A DNA stretch of 38,977 bases from a bacterium (lineage in GTDB: Bacteria; Elusimicrobiota; Elusimicrobia; Elusimicrobiales; UBA9959): NCBI GenBank assembly GCA_021811405.1, contig JAJZOZ010000006.1:1-38977 (forward strand), given 5' to 3'. Under the pieces are notes generated by a model that was given only the letters and a program-made list of their open reading frames with translations, had not been told where the DNA came from and ran no database searches. The stretch's first letter is position 1; the number at the start of each line of letters is the position of its first letter. A program made the position numbers and the translations under genes. Below, one piece after another: positions 1 through 8,118 of the stretch.

Positions 1-2
1 AT

Positions 3-1127
3 CTGCCAGCCTACAACGTCATCCACAACCGCAGCCTGCGGTTCGTGGACTACCAGGTTTTCTTCATAGTGGCTATACTGCTGATGCTGGGCCTGGTCTC
101 GCTGTTCTCGGCCAGTTCGCTCTACGCCGTCAACAAGGGGCTGGGCTCGCTTTTCTACCTGAAGAAGCAGGCGCTTTACGTGCTGCTGGGGCTGGGCCTG
201 ATGGCCGCGGCGGCCAAGACGGACCTGGAGCGGGTACGCCCGCACATCAAGCCGGCTTTCCTGGTCACGCTGGCCCTGCTGGGCGTGACGCTGCTGATGC
301 CGCGCGTCGCCGGGGTGCACAGGTGGATACCGCTCGGCTTCATGAAGCTGCAGACCAGCGAGTTCGCCAAGATAGTCCTGGTGCTCTACCTGGCGGACTT
401 CTTCGACCACAACGCCAGCCGCGCCCTCGCCGACTGGCGCGAGCTGCTCAGGCCGTTCATCGCCGCCGTCGTCATGCTGGCTCTTATCGCCGCCGAGCCG
501 GACCTCGGCACGCCCACGCTGCTCTTCGGCGTGATGCTGGGCATCTTCTTCGCCGCCGGGGTGAGGCTGCGCTACCTGCTGGCGCCGGTAGGAGCCGGCG
601 CCCTGGTCTTCGTCGAGGAGCTTATCCGCAAGCCCTACCGCATCGCGCGCCTCAAGAACTTCCTCTCGCCCTGGTCGGACGCCTCCGGCACCGGCTACCA
701 GCTGGTCCAATCGCTGCTGGCGGTGGGCTCCGGCGGCTGGTTCGGCAAGGGCCTGGGGGCGTCGAAGCTCAAGCTGATGTACATCCCCGAGCCCCATACC
801 GATTTCATCTTCCCCGTGATAGCCGAGGAAATGGGCCTCGTCGGCGGCCTGCTGATCGCCGGCCTGTTCGCCGCGCTGCTGCTCCGGGGGGCCAGGATAG
901 CGCGCGGCGCGCCCAGCCAGTTCACCGCGCTGGCCGCCCTGGGTCTGACGCTCACCATAACCCTGCAGGCCTTCTTCAACCTCTCGATGGCCATAGGCCT
1001 GATCCCCACCAAGGGCATCCCGCTGCCGTTCTTCTCGTACGGGGGGTCCTCCATACTTTCCTCGCTGATCATGGTCGGCTTCATACTGAACGTTTCCGGA
1101 CACAGGAGCTCGACGTCAGGATGGTAG
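3..1127 (+). CDS. ftsW: FtsW/RodA/SpoVE-family lipid II polymerase, 5' end cut by window
   Basis: SEDS-family multi-pass inner-membrane glycosyltransferase that polymerises lipid II into peptidoglycan, usually with a class B penicillin-binding protein. The sequence shows family landmarks: HRWIPLG...LQTSEFAK in the first third, a GTGYQ...GSGGWFGKGLG loop, PEPHTDFIFPVIAEE and the C-terminal IPTKGIPLPFFSYGGSS block, with about ten hydrophobic segments between them. The frame is open to the window edge (LPAYNVIHNRSLRF precedes the GTG at 45), so the true start probably lies upstream and this entry is partial. The stop overlaps the murG start by 7 bases, and the FtsW-MurG pairing favours FtsW over RodA. 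Division-specific role is inferred from the neighbour, not from the protein alone. Confidence 0.9.
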   Translation: MPAYNVIHNRSLRFVDYQVFFIVAILLMLGLVSLFSASSLYAVNKGLGSLFYLKKQALYVLLGLGLMAAAAKTDLERVRPHIKPAFLVTLALLGVTLLMPRVAGVHRWIPLGFMKLQTSEFAKIVLVLYLADFFDHNASRALADWRELLRPFIAAVVMLALIAAEPDLGTPTLLFGVMLGIFFAAGVRLRYLLAPVGAGALVFVEELIRKPYRIARLKNFLSPWSDASGTGYQLVQSLLAVGSGGWFGKGLGASKLKLMYIPEPHTDFIFPVIAEEMGLVGGLLIAGLFAALLLRGARIARGAPSQFTALAALGLTLTITLQAFFNLSMAIGLIPTKGIPLPFFSYGGSSILSSLIMVGFILNVSGHRSSTSGW

Positions 1128-2245
1128 ACAATAAACGCGTCATAATCGCTTCCGGCGGTACCGGCGGCCATTTCTATCCCGGCTTCGCCCTGGCCCAGGA
1201 ACTGCGTTCGCGCGGCTGGCAGGTCCTGTTCCTGGTAAAGAAGGACGACATCGCTAGGCCCGCCCTCGACGAGGCGGACTTTCCCTACGCCGAGCTGGAC
1301 ATGGCGGCCCTGCCGCGCTCCCTGAACCCGCTGGCCCACGCCGCCTTCCTCGCCAAACTCCTGCGCTCCGCGGCGCTGGCCTTCCGGGCCGCCGCCGACT
1401 TCGGCCCGGCCGCCGTGTTCGGGACCGGCAGCTACGTGGCCTTCCCGGCGGCCCTGGCCGCCGCGCTGAGGGGGATCCCGGTGTTCATACACGAGTCCAA
1501 CGCCAAGCCCGGCCTCGGCAACCGGCTTGCAGGCCTCTTCTGCCGCAAGGCCGCCCTGGGGCTTCCGTCAAGCTACGCGGCTTTCAGGGGGAGGTCCGTC
1601 CTGTCCGGCACGCCCGTCAGGGCCGACTTCGGGGACGCGCGCCAGGCGTCCGGGGCGCGCAAAACCCTGGGACTGGACCCGGACCGCTTCACGCTGCTGG
1701 TCTTCGGCGGCAGCCAGGGGGCCAGGCGCCTCAACGCCGCCTTCATCTCGGCCGCCCGCCAGCTCAGGACCGACATACAGGCCGTGCACCTAACCGGCCG
1801 CAGGAACTACGCCGAGGTGAAGGCGGCCTACGCCGCCGCCGGTATGGAGGACTGGCAGGGGCTGAAGCTTTTCGACTACCGGGAGGACATGCCGGCCCTC
1901 TACGCCGCCGCCGACCTGGTGATCGCCCGCTCCGGCGCCAGCACCGTGGCGGAGCTGGCCCAGCTGGAGAAGCCTTCGATACTAGTGCCGCTGCCGTCCT
2001 CCGCCGGCGGCCACCAGAAGGCCAACGCGCTGGTACTGGCCTCGGCGGGCGCGGCCGTCTGCGTGGAGGAAGGGGACGATTTCGACGCGCGGCTCTCCGC
2101 CGCGGTGCGCAATTTCATAGGAGAGCCCGGGCGCGCCCGGGAGATGCGGGACTCATTCGCGCGGGCGGGCATCCCGAAGGGCCTTGGCGCCGCCTCGGCC
2201 CTGGCGGACCTGCTCGAGAGCGAGACCATACGGAGGCGTAAATGA
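1121..2245 (+). CDS. murG: UDP-GlcNAc:undecaprenyl-PP-MurNAc-pentapeptide GlcNAc transferase (MurG)
   Basis: GT28-family enzyme on the inner face of the membrane that adds GlcNAc to lipid I to make lipid II, the substrate of the FtsW-type polymerase encoded just before it. The 374-residue length fits the family. The N-terminal glycine-rich loop reads ASGGTGGHFYPG, followed by FGTGSYVAFPAALAA and HESNAKPGLGNR. The second Rossmann-like half has VFGGSQGARRLN, then RSGASTVAEL and PSSAGGHQKANA, the UDP-GlcNAc-binding signature. The start is the ATG at 1121, preceded by AGGAG at 1104-1108. The longer open frame upstream lies inside ftsW and is a shadow. The stop overlaps the next start as ATGA, suggesting translational coupling. 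Confidence 0.95.
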   Translation: MVDNKRVIIASGGTGGHFYPGFALAQELRSRGWQVLFLVKKDDIARPALDEADFPYAELDMAALPRSLNPLAHAAFLAKLLRSAALAFRAAADFGPAAVFGTGSYVAFPAALAAALRGIPVFIHESNAKPGLGNRLAGLFCRKAALGLPSSYAAFRGRSVLSGTPVRADFGDARQASGARKTLGLDPDRFTLLVFGGSQGARRLNAAFISAARQLRTDIQAVHLTGRRNYAEVKAAYAAAGMEDWQGLKLFDYREDMPALYAAADLVIARSGASTVAELAQLEKPSILVPLPSSAGGHQKANALVLASAGAAVCVEEGDDFDARLSAAVRNFIGEPGRAREMRDSFARAGIPKGLGAASALADLLESETIRRRK

Positions 2246-3357
2246 AACAGGAAAAAGGGCTCAAGTGGGTCAAGGCGGACCTGCTGGAAAGGTTCATGAA
2301 GGACGTTTTCAAGGGGCTCGGCGTGCCCCCGGCCGAGGCGGCCGTCTGCGCCGATGTGCTGATCACGGCCGACAAGCTGGGCATTGAGTCCCACGGGGTT
2401 TCCAGGCTGAAGCCCATCTATTACGACCGCATAAAGGACGGGATACTCTCTCCCCGCACCCGCTTCGAGATAGTGCGCCAGGGGCCGGCCGTCGCGGTGG
2501 TGGACGGCCACAACGGCATGGGCCACGTCATCGGCAAACGCGCGATGGAGCTGGCCATTCGCAAGGCCAGGCGCTGCGGCATAGCGATGGTGGCCGTGCG
2601 CAACTCCACCCATTACGGCATAGCGGGCTACCACGCTCTGCTGGCCGCCAAGGCCGGCATGATAGGCCTCACCGGCACCAACGCCAGGCCCTCGGTGGCG
2701 CCGACGTTCGGCGTGGAGGCCATGATGGGCACCAACCCCATCACGTTCGCGATCCCCACCGACGAGAAGTTCCCTTTCCTGCTGGACTGCGCCACCTCCA
2801 TCACGCAGCGAGGCAAGATAGAAGTGCTGGCCAAGCTCGGGCAGAAGATGCCGAAGGGCTGGGTCATAGGCTCCAGGGGCGAGGCCAAGACGGATTCCCT
2901 GGCCGTGCTCAACGACATCATCGCCGGCACGGCCGCGCTGGTCACAGTCGGCGGGATAGGGGAGGAGATGGCCGGCTACAAGGGCTACGGCTACGCCACC
3001 GCGGTCGAGATCCTCTCCTCCGCGCTGCAGCAGGGCGCCTACATGAAGATGCTTTCCGGCAGGGACGCGAAGGGCCGCAAGATCCCCTATCCGATAGGCC
3101 ACTTCTTCATAGCCATCGACGTCGCGGCCTTTACCGCCCCGGCGGCCTTCAAGAGGACGGCGGGCGCCATCCTGCGCGAGCTGCGCGCCTCCAAGAAGAT
3201 GCCGGGAGCCAGGCGCATCTACACGGCCGGCGAAAAAGAGCACCTCGCCCTGCTGCGCGCCCGGAAGAAGGGCGTGCCGCTGAACGAGGAGACGCAGCGC
3301 GAAGTGCTGGCGATGCGCGAGGAACTGGGGCTGTCGAAGTACAAGTTCCCGTTCTGA
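2242..3357 (+). CDS. Ldh_2-family malate/L-lactate (2-hydroxyacid) dehydrogenase
   Basis: NAD(P)-dependent oxidoreductase of the Ldh_2 (YlbC/malate-lactate dehydrogenase type 2) family, normally a soluble dimer that oxidises malate, lactate, ureidoglycolate or similar 2-hydroxyacids. Visible signatures are KLGIESHGVSRL with the conserved His, VVDGHNGMGHVIG, VAVRNSTHYGIAGYH with the second conserved His, and MGTNPITFAIPT followed by LLDCATS. Length is 371 residues, close to the usual 330-370. The ATG overlaps the murG stop by four bases, with GGAGG at 2232-2236, so it is probably co-transcribed with the cell-wall genes. Substrate cannot be read from the sequence. Finding this gene where murC or murB is often placed is unusual. 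Confidence 0.85.
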   Translation: MKQEKGLKWVKADLLERFMKDVFKGLGVPPAEAAVCADVLITADKLGIESHGVSRLKPIYYDRIKDGILSPRTRFEIVRQGPAVAVVDGHNGMGHVIGKRAMELAIRKARRCGIAMVAVRNSTHYGIAGYHALLAAKAGMIGLTGTNARPSVAPTFGVEAMMGTNPITFAIPTDEKFPFLLDCATSITQRGKIEVLAKLGQKMPKGWVIGSRGEAKTDSLAVLNDIIAGTAALVTVGGIGEEMAGYKGYGYATAVEILSSALQQGAYMKMLSGRDAKGRKIPYPIGHFFIAIDVAAFTAPAAFKRTAGAILRELRASKKMPGARRIYTAGEKEHLALLRARKKGVPLNEETQREVLAMREELGLSKYKFPF

Positions 3358-3377
3358 CGGGGGGAACAGGGGGAGAG

Positions 3378-4334
3378 ATGTTCGGAGAGGACTTCCGGGC
3401 CAAGGCGTTCCTGTACCTGGGATTTTTCCTGACGCTGTTCGGCTACGCGGGCCGCTTCTTCGCCGTCGAGCCCGTGCATAACCTGTTCTTCCCGTTCGCC
3501 GCCTGGAGCTATGTCCTGCTGGCGGACAACCTTTCCTGGCGCATCAAGGGCTCTTCCGCGCTGGTCTCGAGGACGGAGGAATTCCTCTACGCGGCGGCCG
3601 GCTCCGTAGCGTTGGCCGCCGCCGCGGAGCTGCTGAACCTGCGCCTGGACGCCTGGCATTACTTCGACCAGAGCTCCGTGCTTTCCACGCGCTGGGCGGG
3701 CAGGCTGTTCGGCTGGGGCGCGGCGCTTCCGTCCATCTTCGCTACCTGCGAGCTCCTGTCCGCTTTCGGCCTCTTCCGCTCCGCCAGGTCCCGCCCCTTC
3801 CGCCTGCGCCCGGGACTGCCCAAAGCGCTGGCGCTTTCCGGAGGGGGCGCGCTGGCCGCGGCCGCGGCCTATCCTTCCGCTCTCTGGCCTCTGGCCGTAC
3901 CGGCCCTGCTGCTGCTCTCGGAAGCGCTGAACCTGCGCCTCGGCCTGCCGTCCCTGTTCCGGGAGCTGGCGGGCGGCCTGCCGGCCAAGACCCTCCGGCT
4001 GGCCGCGGCCGGGCTCATATGCGGGCTTCTGTGGGGGTGGTGGAACAGGGGCTCAGGCGGCAACTGGCAGCTCTCGCTGGAGGCTTTCCCGGGAGCCCTG
4101 CGCTACCTGCCGGCCGTTTTCCCGCTGCTGGGCCCGGCCGCCTATTCTTTTTACAGCCTGGCGTCCTGGCTGCGCGCCGGGAAAAGCTGGGAGGATATCC
4201 CCTGGACCATGCCTGGCAGGCCGCCAGGGGGCCGGGTGCGCCTGGCGGCCCTGCTGATAATTATCATTACCTCTTACACAGCCCTGCGGGCGGTAGACGC
4301 CTATACCGTACGCATGTACCTGGGCTGGCTGTAG
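3378..4334 (+). CDS. multi-pass membrane protein of unknown function with repeated N...W motifs
   Basis: A 318-residue protein with roughly eight hydrophobic segments and short polar loops; I do not recognise a named family. Residues 84-95 (E-x2-N-x5-W-x-Y) and 219-230 (W-x-W-W-N-x6-W) look like two versions of one motif, each followed by a hydrophobic stretch containing a conserved-looking Pro (LPSIFA and LPAVFPL). A third, shorter match is SEALNLRL at 181-188. This suggests an internal duplication, as seen in some small uncharacterised membrane families with an E/W-x-x-N...W-x-Y signature. The gene starts 20 bases after the dehydrogenase stop, with a GGGGGAGAG ribosome binding site, and is the likely end of the operon because a hairpin follows. 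Confidence 0.75.
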   Translation: MFGEDFRAKAFLYLGFFLTLFGYAGRFFAVEPVHNLFFPFAAWSYVLLADNLSWRIKGSSALVSRTEEFLYAAAGSVALAAAAELLNLRLDAWHYFDQSSVLSTRWAGRLFGWGAALPSIFATCELLSAFGLFRSARSRPFRLRPGLPKALALSGGGALAAAAAYPSALWPLAVPALLLLSEALNLRLGLPSLFRELAGGLPAKTLRLAAAGLICGLLWGWWNRGSGGNWQLSLEAFPGALRYLPAVFPLLGPAAYSFYSLASWLRAGKSWEDIPWTMPGRPPGGRVRLAALLIIIITSYTALRAVDAYTVRMYLGWL

Positions 4335-4362
4335 GCATACCCCGACCAGCTCCCGTTGCCCG

Positions 4363-4388
4363 AAGGGCCCAGATCGAGCTGGGCCCTT
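4363..4388. terminator. perfect 10-bp inverted repeat, probable terminator
   Basis: AAGGGCCCAG and CTGGGCCCTT form a perfect 10-bp stem around a 6-base loop, 28 bases after the stop of the membrane protein and before the next promoter. No T tract follows, so it may be a weak or factor-dependent terminator, or a structural 3' end. Confidence 0.55.
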
Positions 4389-4418
4389 AGTCCGATATCC
4401 GCCTGGGCCCACCGGCTA

Positions 4419-4447
4419 TTGACATTCGTCAACCTCTGCTGTATAAC
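4419..4447 (+). promoter_or_regulatory. near-consensus sigma70 promoter with a dyad over the -35 box
   Basis: TTGACA at 4419-4424, a 17-base spacer and TATAAC at 4442-4447 match the housekeeping consensus almost perfectly. The -35 box lies in an inverted repeat, TTGAC-ATTC-GTCAA (4419-4432), a possible operator. The -10 lies 34 bases before the protease ATG. The minus-strand paralogue has a similar promoter at 24593-24621. Confidence 0.75.
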
Positions 4448-4481
4448 ATAGCGGCAGAACATGAGGAGCAATGGAGGAGTT

Positions 4482-5483
4482 ATGAAAAACCTTAATACAA
4501 CCCTGACCGCGGCCGTCGTGCTGCTGCTCCCGGCGCTCTCCTTCGCCGGCGGCAAGAGCATCTACGGGGAGGACAACCGCGTGGACTACTTCGCGGCCTC
4601 TTCCGACATGCAGACCCTTTCCAATTCCGTGGTCTCGCTGTGGAAATCCGCCTCCGTCACCTCAGAAGGCGGCGCGATGAAGCTGACGACGATGAACTTC
4701 GGCGACAGGCTCAACCTCTGCCCCGATGAGAAGTTCCGCGAGCAGCCCATAGGCGCCTTCTGCTCGGGCTCCCTGGTCGGTCCCGACCTGGTGATGACCG
4801 CCGGCCACTGCATCAAGACCGAGGCCCAGTGCAAGGACACCAAGTTCGTCTTCGGCTACAAGGTCGGCCGCGCGGGCGGCGACGCCGCTACCTCCATACC
4901 CGCCGGCGACGTGTACGGCTGCGGCAAGATAGTCAAGCGCTTCCTCGGCGGCGAGCCCGGCTCCACTAATCCCGCTGGCCAGAGCCTCGGCCCCGACTTC
5001 GCGCTGGTGCAGCTCGACCGCCGCGTGACCGGGCACACCCCGCTGCCCATCGACCGCTCCGACAGCCTCCGCAAGGGAGACTCCATCTTCGTGATCGGCC
5101 ACCCCGTGGGCCTGCCGCTCAAGGTAGCCGGCGGCGCCACCGTGCGCGACTACTCCAAGGTGGGGTACTTCGTGGCCGACCTCGACACCTTCGGCGGCAA
5201 CTCCGGCTCTCCCGTCTTCAACGCCCGCAGCAAGAAGATAGTGGGCATCCTGGTCCGCGGCGACACGGACTTCACGCAGAGCCCCGCCGGCTGCACCACG
5301 ATGGCTACCTACGAGCAGACCGGCGGCCGCGGCGAGGACGTCACCAAGGTCTCCGCCCTCTCCTCCAGCATACCGAGGCTGGCCGGCGAGAAGGCGGCCG
5401 AGCCCCAGGAGACCATGTCGGCGGCCGCCCCGGACGTGAGCGAGCCCTCGGCTGTCACCTCCAAGGTCATCTCCTTCGAATAG
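4482..5483 (+). CDS. secreted V8/glutamyl-endopeptidase-like serine protease
   Basis: Trypsin-fold (PA clan, S1B-like) protease of 333 residues with an N-terminal Sec signal peptide (MKNLNTTLTA..., hydrophobic core, cleavage near SFAGG). The triad is visible: His109 in VMTAGHC, Asp172 in PDFALVQLD and Ser241 in GGNSGSPVF. An IGHPVGLPLK segment is typical of V8/HtrA-like proteases that lack the eukaryotic disulfide pattern. A proline/serine-rich tail of about 70 residues follows the catalytic domain. I chose ATG 4482 over 4461 because GGAGG at 4473-4477 is correctly spaced and the signal peptide then begins properly. It has its own promoter and terminator, so it is monocistronic. A close paralogue lies at 23448-24434. 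Cleavage specificity is not evident. Confidence 0.88.
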   Translation: MKNLNTTLTAAVVLLLPALSFAGGKSIYGEDNRVDYFAASSDMQTLSNSVVSLWKSASVTSEGGAMKLTTMNFGDRLNLCPDEKFREQPIGAFCSGSLVGPDLVMTAGHCIKTEAQCKDTKFVFGYKVGRAGGDAATSIPAGDVYGCGKIVKRFLGGEPGSTNPAGQSLGPDFALVQLDRRVTGHTPLPIDRSDSLRKGDSIFVIGHPVGLPLKVAGGATVRDYSKVGYFVADLDTFGGNSGSPVFNARSKKIVGILVRGDTDFTQSPAGCTTMATYEQTGGRGEDVTKVSALSSSIPRLAGEKAAEPQETMSAAAPDVSEPSAVTSKVISFE

Positions 5484-5500
5484 GAACGCGGTCCCGGCAC

Positions 5501-5542
5501 GGGCCGCCCGCGGGGAAACCCCGGGCGGCCCGCGCTTTTTTT
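5501..5542 (+). terminator. strong intrinsic terminator
   Basis: GGGCCGCCC (5501-5509) pairs with GGGCGGCCC (5523-5531), continued by GGGG/CCCC around an AAA loop with a 2-base bulge, and a run of seven T residues at 5536-5542. It ends the protease transcript. Confidence 0.85.
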
Positions 5543-5595
5543 GCCGGGAGCCGCGGGAATTATACACCCCGGGGAAAAATTTGTATCCTTATCCG

Positions 5596-7083
5596 ATGCG
5601 CGGACGCCTGACGCTATGCCTCGCCGCGGCGGCCCTGGCCGCCTCGGGCTGCTCTTCTCTCAAGGGGAGGCTGCTGTCCGCCGACCCGTCCGTCAGGGCG
5701 GAAGCCCTGCAGGCCGCGGCACGGGCCGGGGAGCCCGAGAAACGCTCCCTGGTAAGGGAGCTGAAGAAGAAGCTCTCCTCGCGGGATACCGACACCCGCA
5801 TCTACGCCGCCGGCGCGCTCGAGGACATAGGCCCGGAGGCCGCGGCCGCGGCGCCGGAGCTGGCCAGGGCGCTTTTCGACCCGGAACAGGCCGTCGCTCT
5901 CTCGGCCGAGCGCACGCTGACCAAGCTGCCCGCCGCCGCTCCCTATCTTTCCGGCCTGCTCGCCTCGCAGGAGCCGGAGCTCCGCCGCAAGGCGGCCGCC
6001 ATCCTGGTAGCCCAGGGGGACGCCGCAGCCCCGGCCGTAGCGGCCAATTTCGAGAAAAGCGAGAAGCGGCTCGCCATCGAGTCAATAGTAGTGCTGGCGC
6101 GAATGGGCCCGGCCGCCGCCCGCGCCGTCCCCGCGCTGGCCAGCGCGGCCGTCAGCAGCGACGCGGAGATCAGGACCCTGGCCTCTTCGGCCCTATCCGA
6201 TATAGGCGCGCCCGCGGGAGCCTGGCTGGCCGGCATGCTGCGCTCCCCTAACCCGCGTTACCGCTACGGCGCCTCCAAGGTGCTCGCCGGCATGCTCCGC
6301 CCGCCTCCGGAGGCGCTTGACAACCTGGCCGGCGCCGTCTGGGACGAGGAGGAGAAGGTGCGCATGAACGCGGCGACGGCGCTGACGGCTTACTCCGCCG
6401 CGGCCATAGCGGGCATACCGGACGACCGCGTTCCGGGCCTGGTCACTGCGGCTTCCGGAGAGGACGCGGTGGCGCCGCTGGCCGCCCGCGCGCTGATCAA
6501 CAGCGGCAAGGCTGGGACCGACTGGCTGGCGCGGCAGCTCCTGGCCCGCAATCCCGCCGTCAGGCGCGAGGCCGCCGCGGCCATAGCCGGGATGGACGCC
6601 CCGCCGCCGGAGACGGCACCCGCGCTGCTCAAGGACCTTAAGGACCCGGACCTGGAAGTAAGGGCCTGCGCGGCCAGGGCTCTCTCCAGGTTCTCGGTCA
6701 ACGCGGCGGCGGCTTTCCCGGAAGGCTCCGCCCGCCAGCTCTACTCCGCTCTGGATAATACCGACGCCGGGGTAAGTCTGGCGGCGCTCACCGCGCTGGG
6801 CCGACGGGCGCACACCGACGCCCAGGCCCTGTCCTACCTGGTCTCGGCCCTCTCGGCCAGGGACCTGGACGTACGGGTCGCGGCGGCCGGTCAGCTGGAG
6901 ACGCTGCGCGGCAAGGCAGCGGCCGCCGAAAAGCCGCTTTGGAAGGCTTTCGGGGCGGGGGACTGCCGGCTGCAGGTAGCCGCCGCGAAGGCCCTGGCGG
7001 CCATAAACCCCAGGTTCAAGAGGACCCCGGCCGTAGCCAGGGCCATGCGGAGATTGTGCCCCGCGCCGCCGGCCGGGAAATAA
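5596..7083 (+). CDS. HEAT-repeat lipoprotein
   Basis: Protein of 495 residues with an N-terminal lipoprotein-type signal (MRGRLTLCLAAAALAASGC), suggesting lipid attachment at Cys19 and an envelope location. The rest is a run of alpha-helical HEAT/PBS-lyase-type repeats of about 30-35 residues: recurrent R-x-x-A-A-x-A-L-x-x-[IL]-G patterns such as DTRIYAAGALEDIG, VRMNAATALTAY, VRREAAAAIAGM, VRACAARALSRF and VRVAAAGQLETL. Such solenoids are protein-binding scaffolds, and no catalytic motif is visible. ATG 5596 is preferred to the in-frame TTG at 5581 because the signal peptide then begins normally. No Shine-Dalgarno sequence precedes it. A TATACA at 5561-5566 could be a -10 box. Partner unknown. 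Confidence 0.82.
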   Translation: MRGRLTLCLAAAALAASGCSSLKGRLLSADPSVRAEALQAAARAGEPEKRSLVRELKKKLSSRDTDTRIYAAGALEDIGPEAAAAAPELARALFDPEQAVALSAERTLTKLPAAAPYLSGLLASQEPELRRKAAAILVAQGDAAAPAVAANFEKSEKRLAIESIVVLARMGPAAARAVPALASAAVSSDAEIRTLASSALSDIGAPAGAWLAGMLRSPNPRYRYGASKVLAGMLRPPPEALDNLAGAVWDEEEKVRMNAATALTAYSAAAIAGIPDDRVPGLVTAASGEDAVAPLAARALINSGKAGTDWLARQLLARNPAVRREAAAAIAGMDAPPPETAPALLKDLKDPDLEVRACAARALSRFSVNAAAAFPEGSARQLYSALDNTDAGVSLAALTALGRRAHTDAQALSYLVSALSARDLDVRVAAAGQLETLRGKAAAAEKPLWKAFGAGDCRLQVAAAKALAAINPRFKRTPAVARAMRRLCPAPPAGK

Positions 7084-7092
7084 GGAGGAGCC

Positions 7093-7614
7093 ATGAAGAA
7101 GCCTTTTCCGCTTTCCAGGGTCTACACCCTGCTCGAGCCGGGACCGGTGATCCTGGTCAGCACGGCGCACAAGGGCAGGCGCAACGTGATGCCGATGTCC
7201 TGGCACACGATGATAGATTTCGACCCGCCGCTGGTGGGCTGCGTGATCGGCGACGGGAGCCTGACCTTCAGGCTTCTGAAGGCTTCACGCGAATGCGTCA
7301 TAAATATCCCCACCCGGGAGATCGCCGCGAAAGCGCTGGCCTGCGGCTCCGTCTCCGGCTCCAGAACGGACAAGTTCGCGAAGTTCGGGCTTACCCCGGA
7401 GAAGGCCTCCTCGGTGAAGGCGCCAATGGTGAAGGAATGCTACGCCTCGCTGGAGTGCCGGCTGCACGACGCGAGGCTGGCGGGGAAGTACGACCTGTTC
7501 ATCCTGAAGGTGGTGAAGGCCTGGGCGGACCCGTCGGTGAAACAGCCGCGGACGCTTCATCACCGGGGCGGCGACAACTTCGTCGTCGCCGGGAAAGCCG
7601 TGAAGCTGGGCTAA
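7093..7614 (+). CDS. flavin reductase-like FMN-binding protein (DIM6/NTAB type)
   Basis: Cytoplasmic split-barrel flavoprotein of 173 residues, typical length for the flavin reductase-like family, which binds FMN and often passes electrons from NAD(P)H. Visible family features: PGPVILVSTAHKGRRNVMPMSWHTMIDFDPPLVG near the N terminus (R/N-x-M-x-x-S-W substrate/flavin loop), CVIGDGSLTFRLLKASRECVINIP, and the late E-C...L-E-C-R segment. AGGAGG precedes the ATG by a few bases. It follows the HEAT lipoprotein by 9 bases, so the two may be co-transcribed although no functional link is evident. It converges on the cupin gene with only four bases between stop codons and no hairpin. The physiological acceptor is unknown. 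Confidence 0.82.
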   Translation: MKKPFPLSRVYTLLEPGPVILVSTAHKGRRNVMPMSWHTMIDFDPPLVGCVIGDGSLTFRLLKASRECVINIPTREIAAKALACGSVSGSRTDKFAKFGLTPEKASSVKAPMVKECYASLECRLHDARLAGKYDLFILKVVKAWADPSVKQPRTLHHRGGDNFVVAGKAVKLG

Positions 7615-7618
7615 CGGC

Positions 7619-7999
7619 CTAGTAAGGCTTTTTGGTCTCGCCCTCGCGGCGCACCGTCTCGAAGGAAAAAGCGGGCAGGCAGACGGATATGTACTCCGCG
7701 CCCCCGGCTTCCGGGGTGGAATAGCGCACCCGCTCGCCCGGGCTGGTGATGACGGCCTGGCCGGCCCTGACCTCGAGCGTCCCCCCCGGGGATTCCACCC
7801 GCAGCATACCCTTCAGCACCACGGTATACTCGGAGAAGAGCGGCTGCTGCTGCGGCTCCTCCCAGCCCGCCGGGCTGACCATGCGGGCCACGCTTATAGT
7901 GTTGGTGCCGGAACTGGCGCGCCCTATGTATTCCTCTATGACCTTCGGCTTGTTGCCGGAGGCCTCCACAAGCCTGGGTCTATCTATGAATTTCGGCAT
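7619..7999 (-). CDS. cupin-domain protein lacking the usual metal-binding histidines
   Basis: Small 126-residue single-domain cupin. The double-stranded beta-helix motifs are recognisable as FSEYTVVLKGMLRVE and VRAGQAVITSPGERVRYSTPE, followed by a YISVCLPAFS C-terminal strand. In the first cupin motif the histidines of the G-x5-H-x-H pattern are replaced (EEPQQQPLFSEY), so a canonical metal site is unlikely. This His-less form is found in a widespread family often labelled EutQ-like. Function unknown; possibly a small-molecule-binding or non-metal enzyme. On the minus strand a TAGAAT at plus positions 8028-8033 could serve as its -10 box. It is divergent from the CstA gene. Confidence 0.78.
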   Translation of the reverse strand: MPKFIDRPRLVEASGNKPKVIEEYIGRASSGTNTISVARMVSPAGWEEPQQQPLFSEYTVVLKGMLRVESPGGTLEVRAGQAVITSPGERVRYSTPEAGGAEYISVCLPAFSFETVRREGETKKPY

Positions 8000-8061
8000 A
8001 GCGCTCCCCTCGTCCTCTTTACCGGATATTCTACCAAAACCGGCGGCGGGGGGGCCGGCGA

Positions 8062-8091
8062 TTGAAAGACCTGCCTCCTATTTTCTAGGAT
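8062..8091 (+). promoter_or_regulatory. probable sigma70 promoter for the CstA gene
   Basis: TTGAAA (8062-8067), an 18-base spacer and TAGGAT (8086-8091), 27 bases before the ATG at 8119. Both hexamers are near consensus. Confidence 0.5.
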
Positions 8092-8118
8092 AGTGGCATC
8101 CCCCCTGACGGAGAGACC

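Noticed and set aside
323-1120. Long open frame upstream of and in frame with murG
   Set aside because: It lies inside ftsW in another frame, is Arg/Ala/Pro-rich, and murG has a good internal ATG with a ribosome binding site.
1900-3243. Long minus-strand open frame opposite murG and the dehydrogenase gene
   Set aside because: It mirrors codon bias of the plus-strand genes (GC-rich third positions), shows no domain pattern, and spans two real genes.
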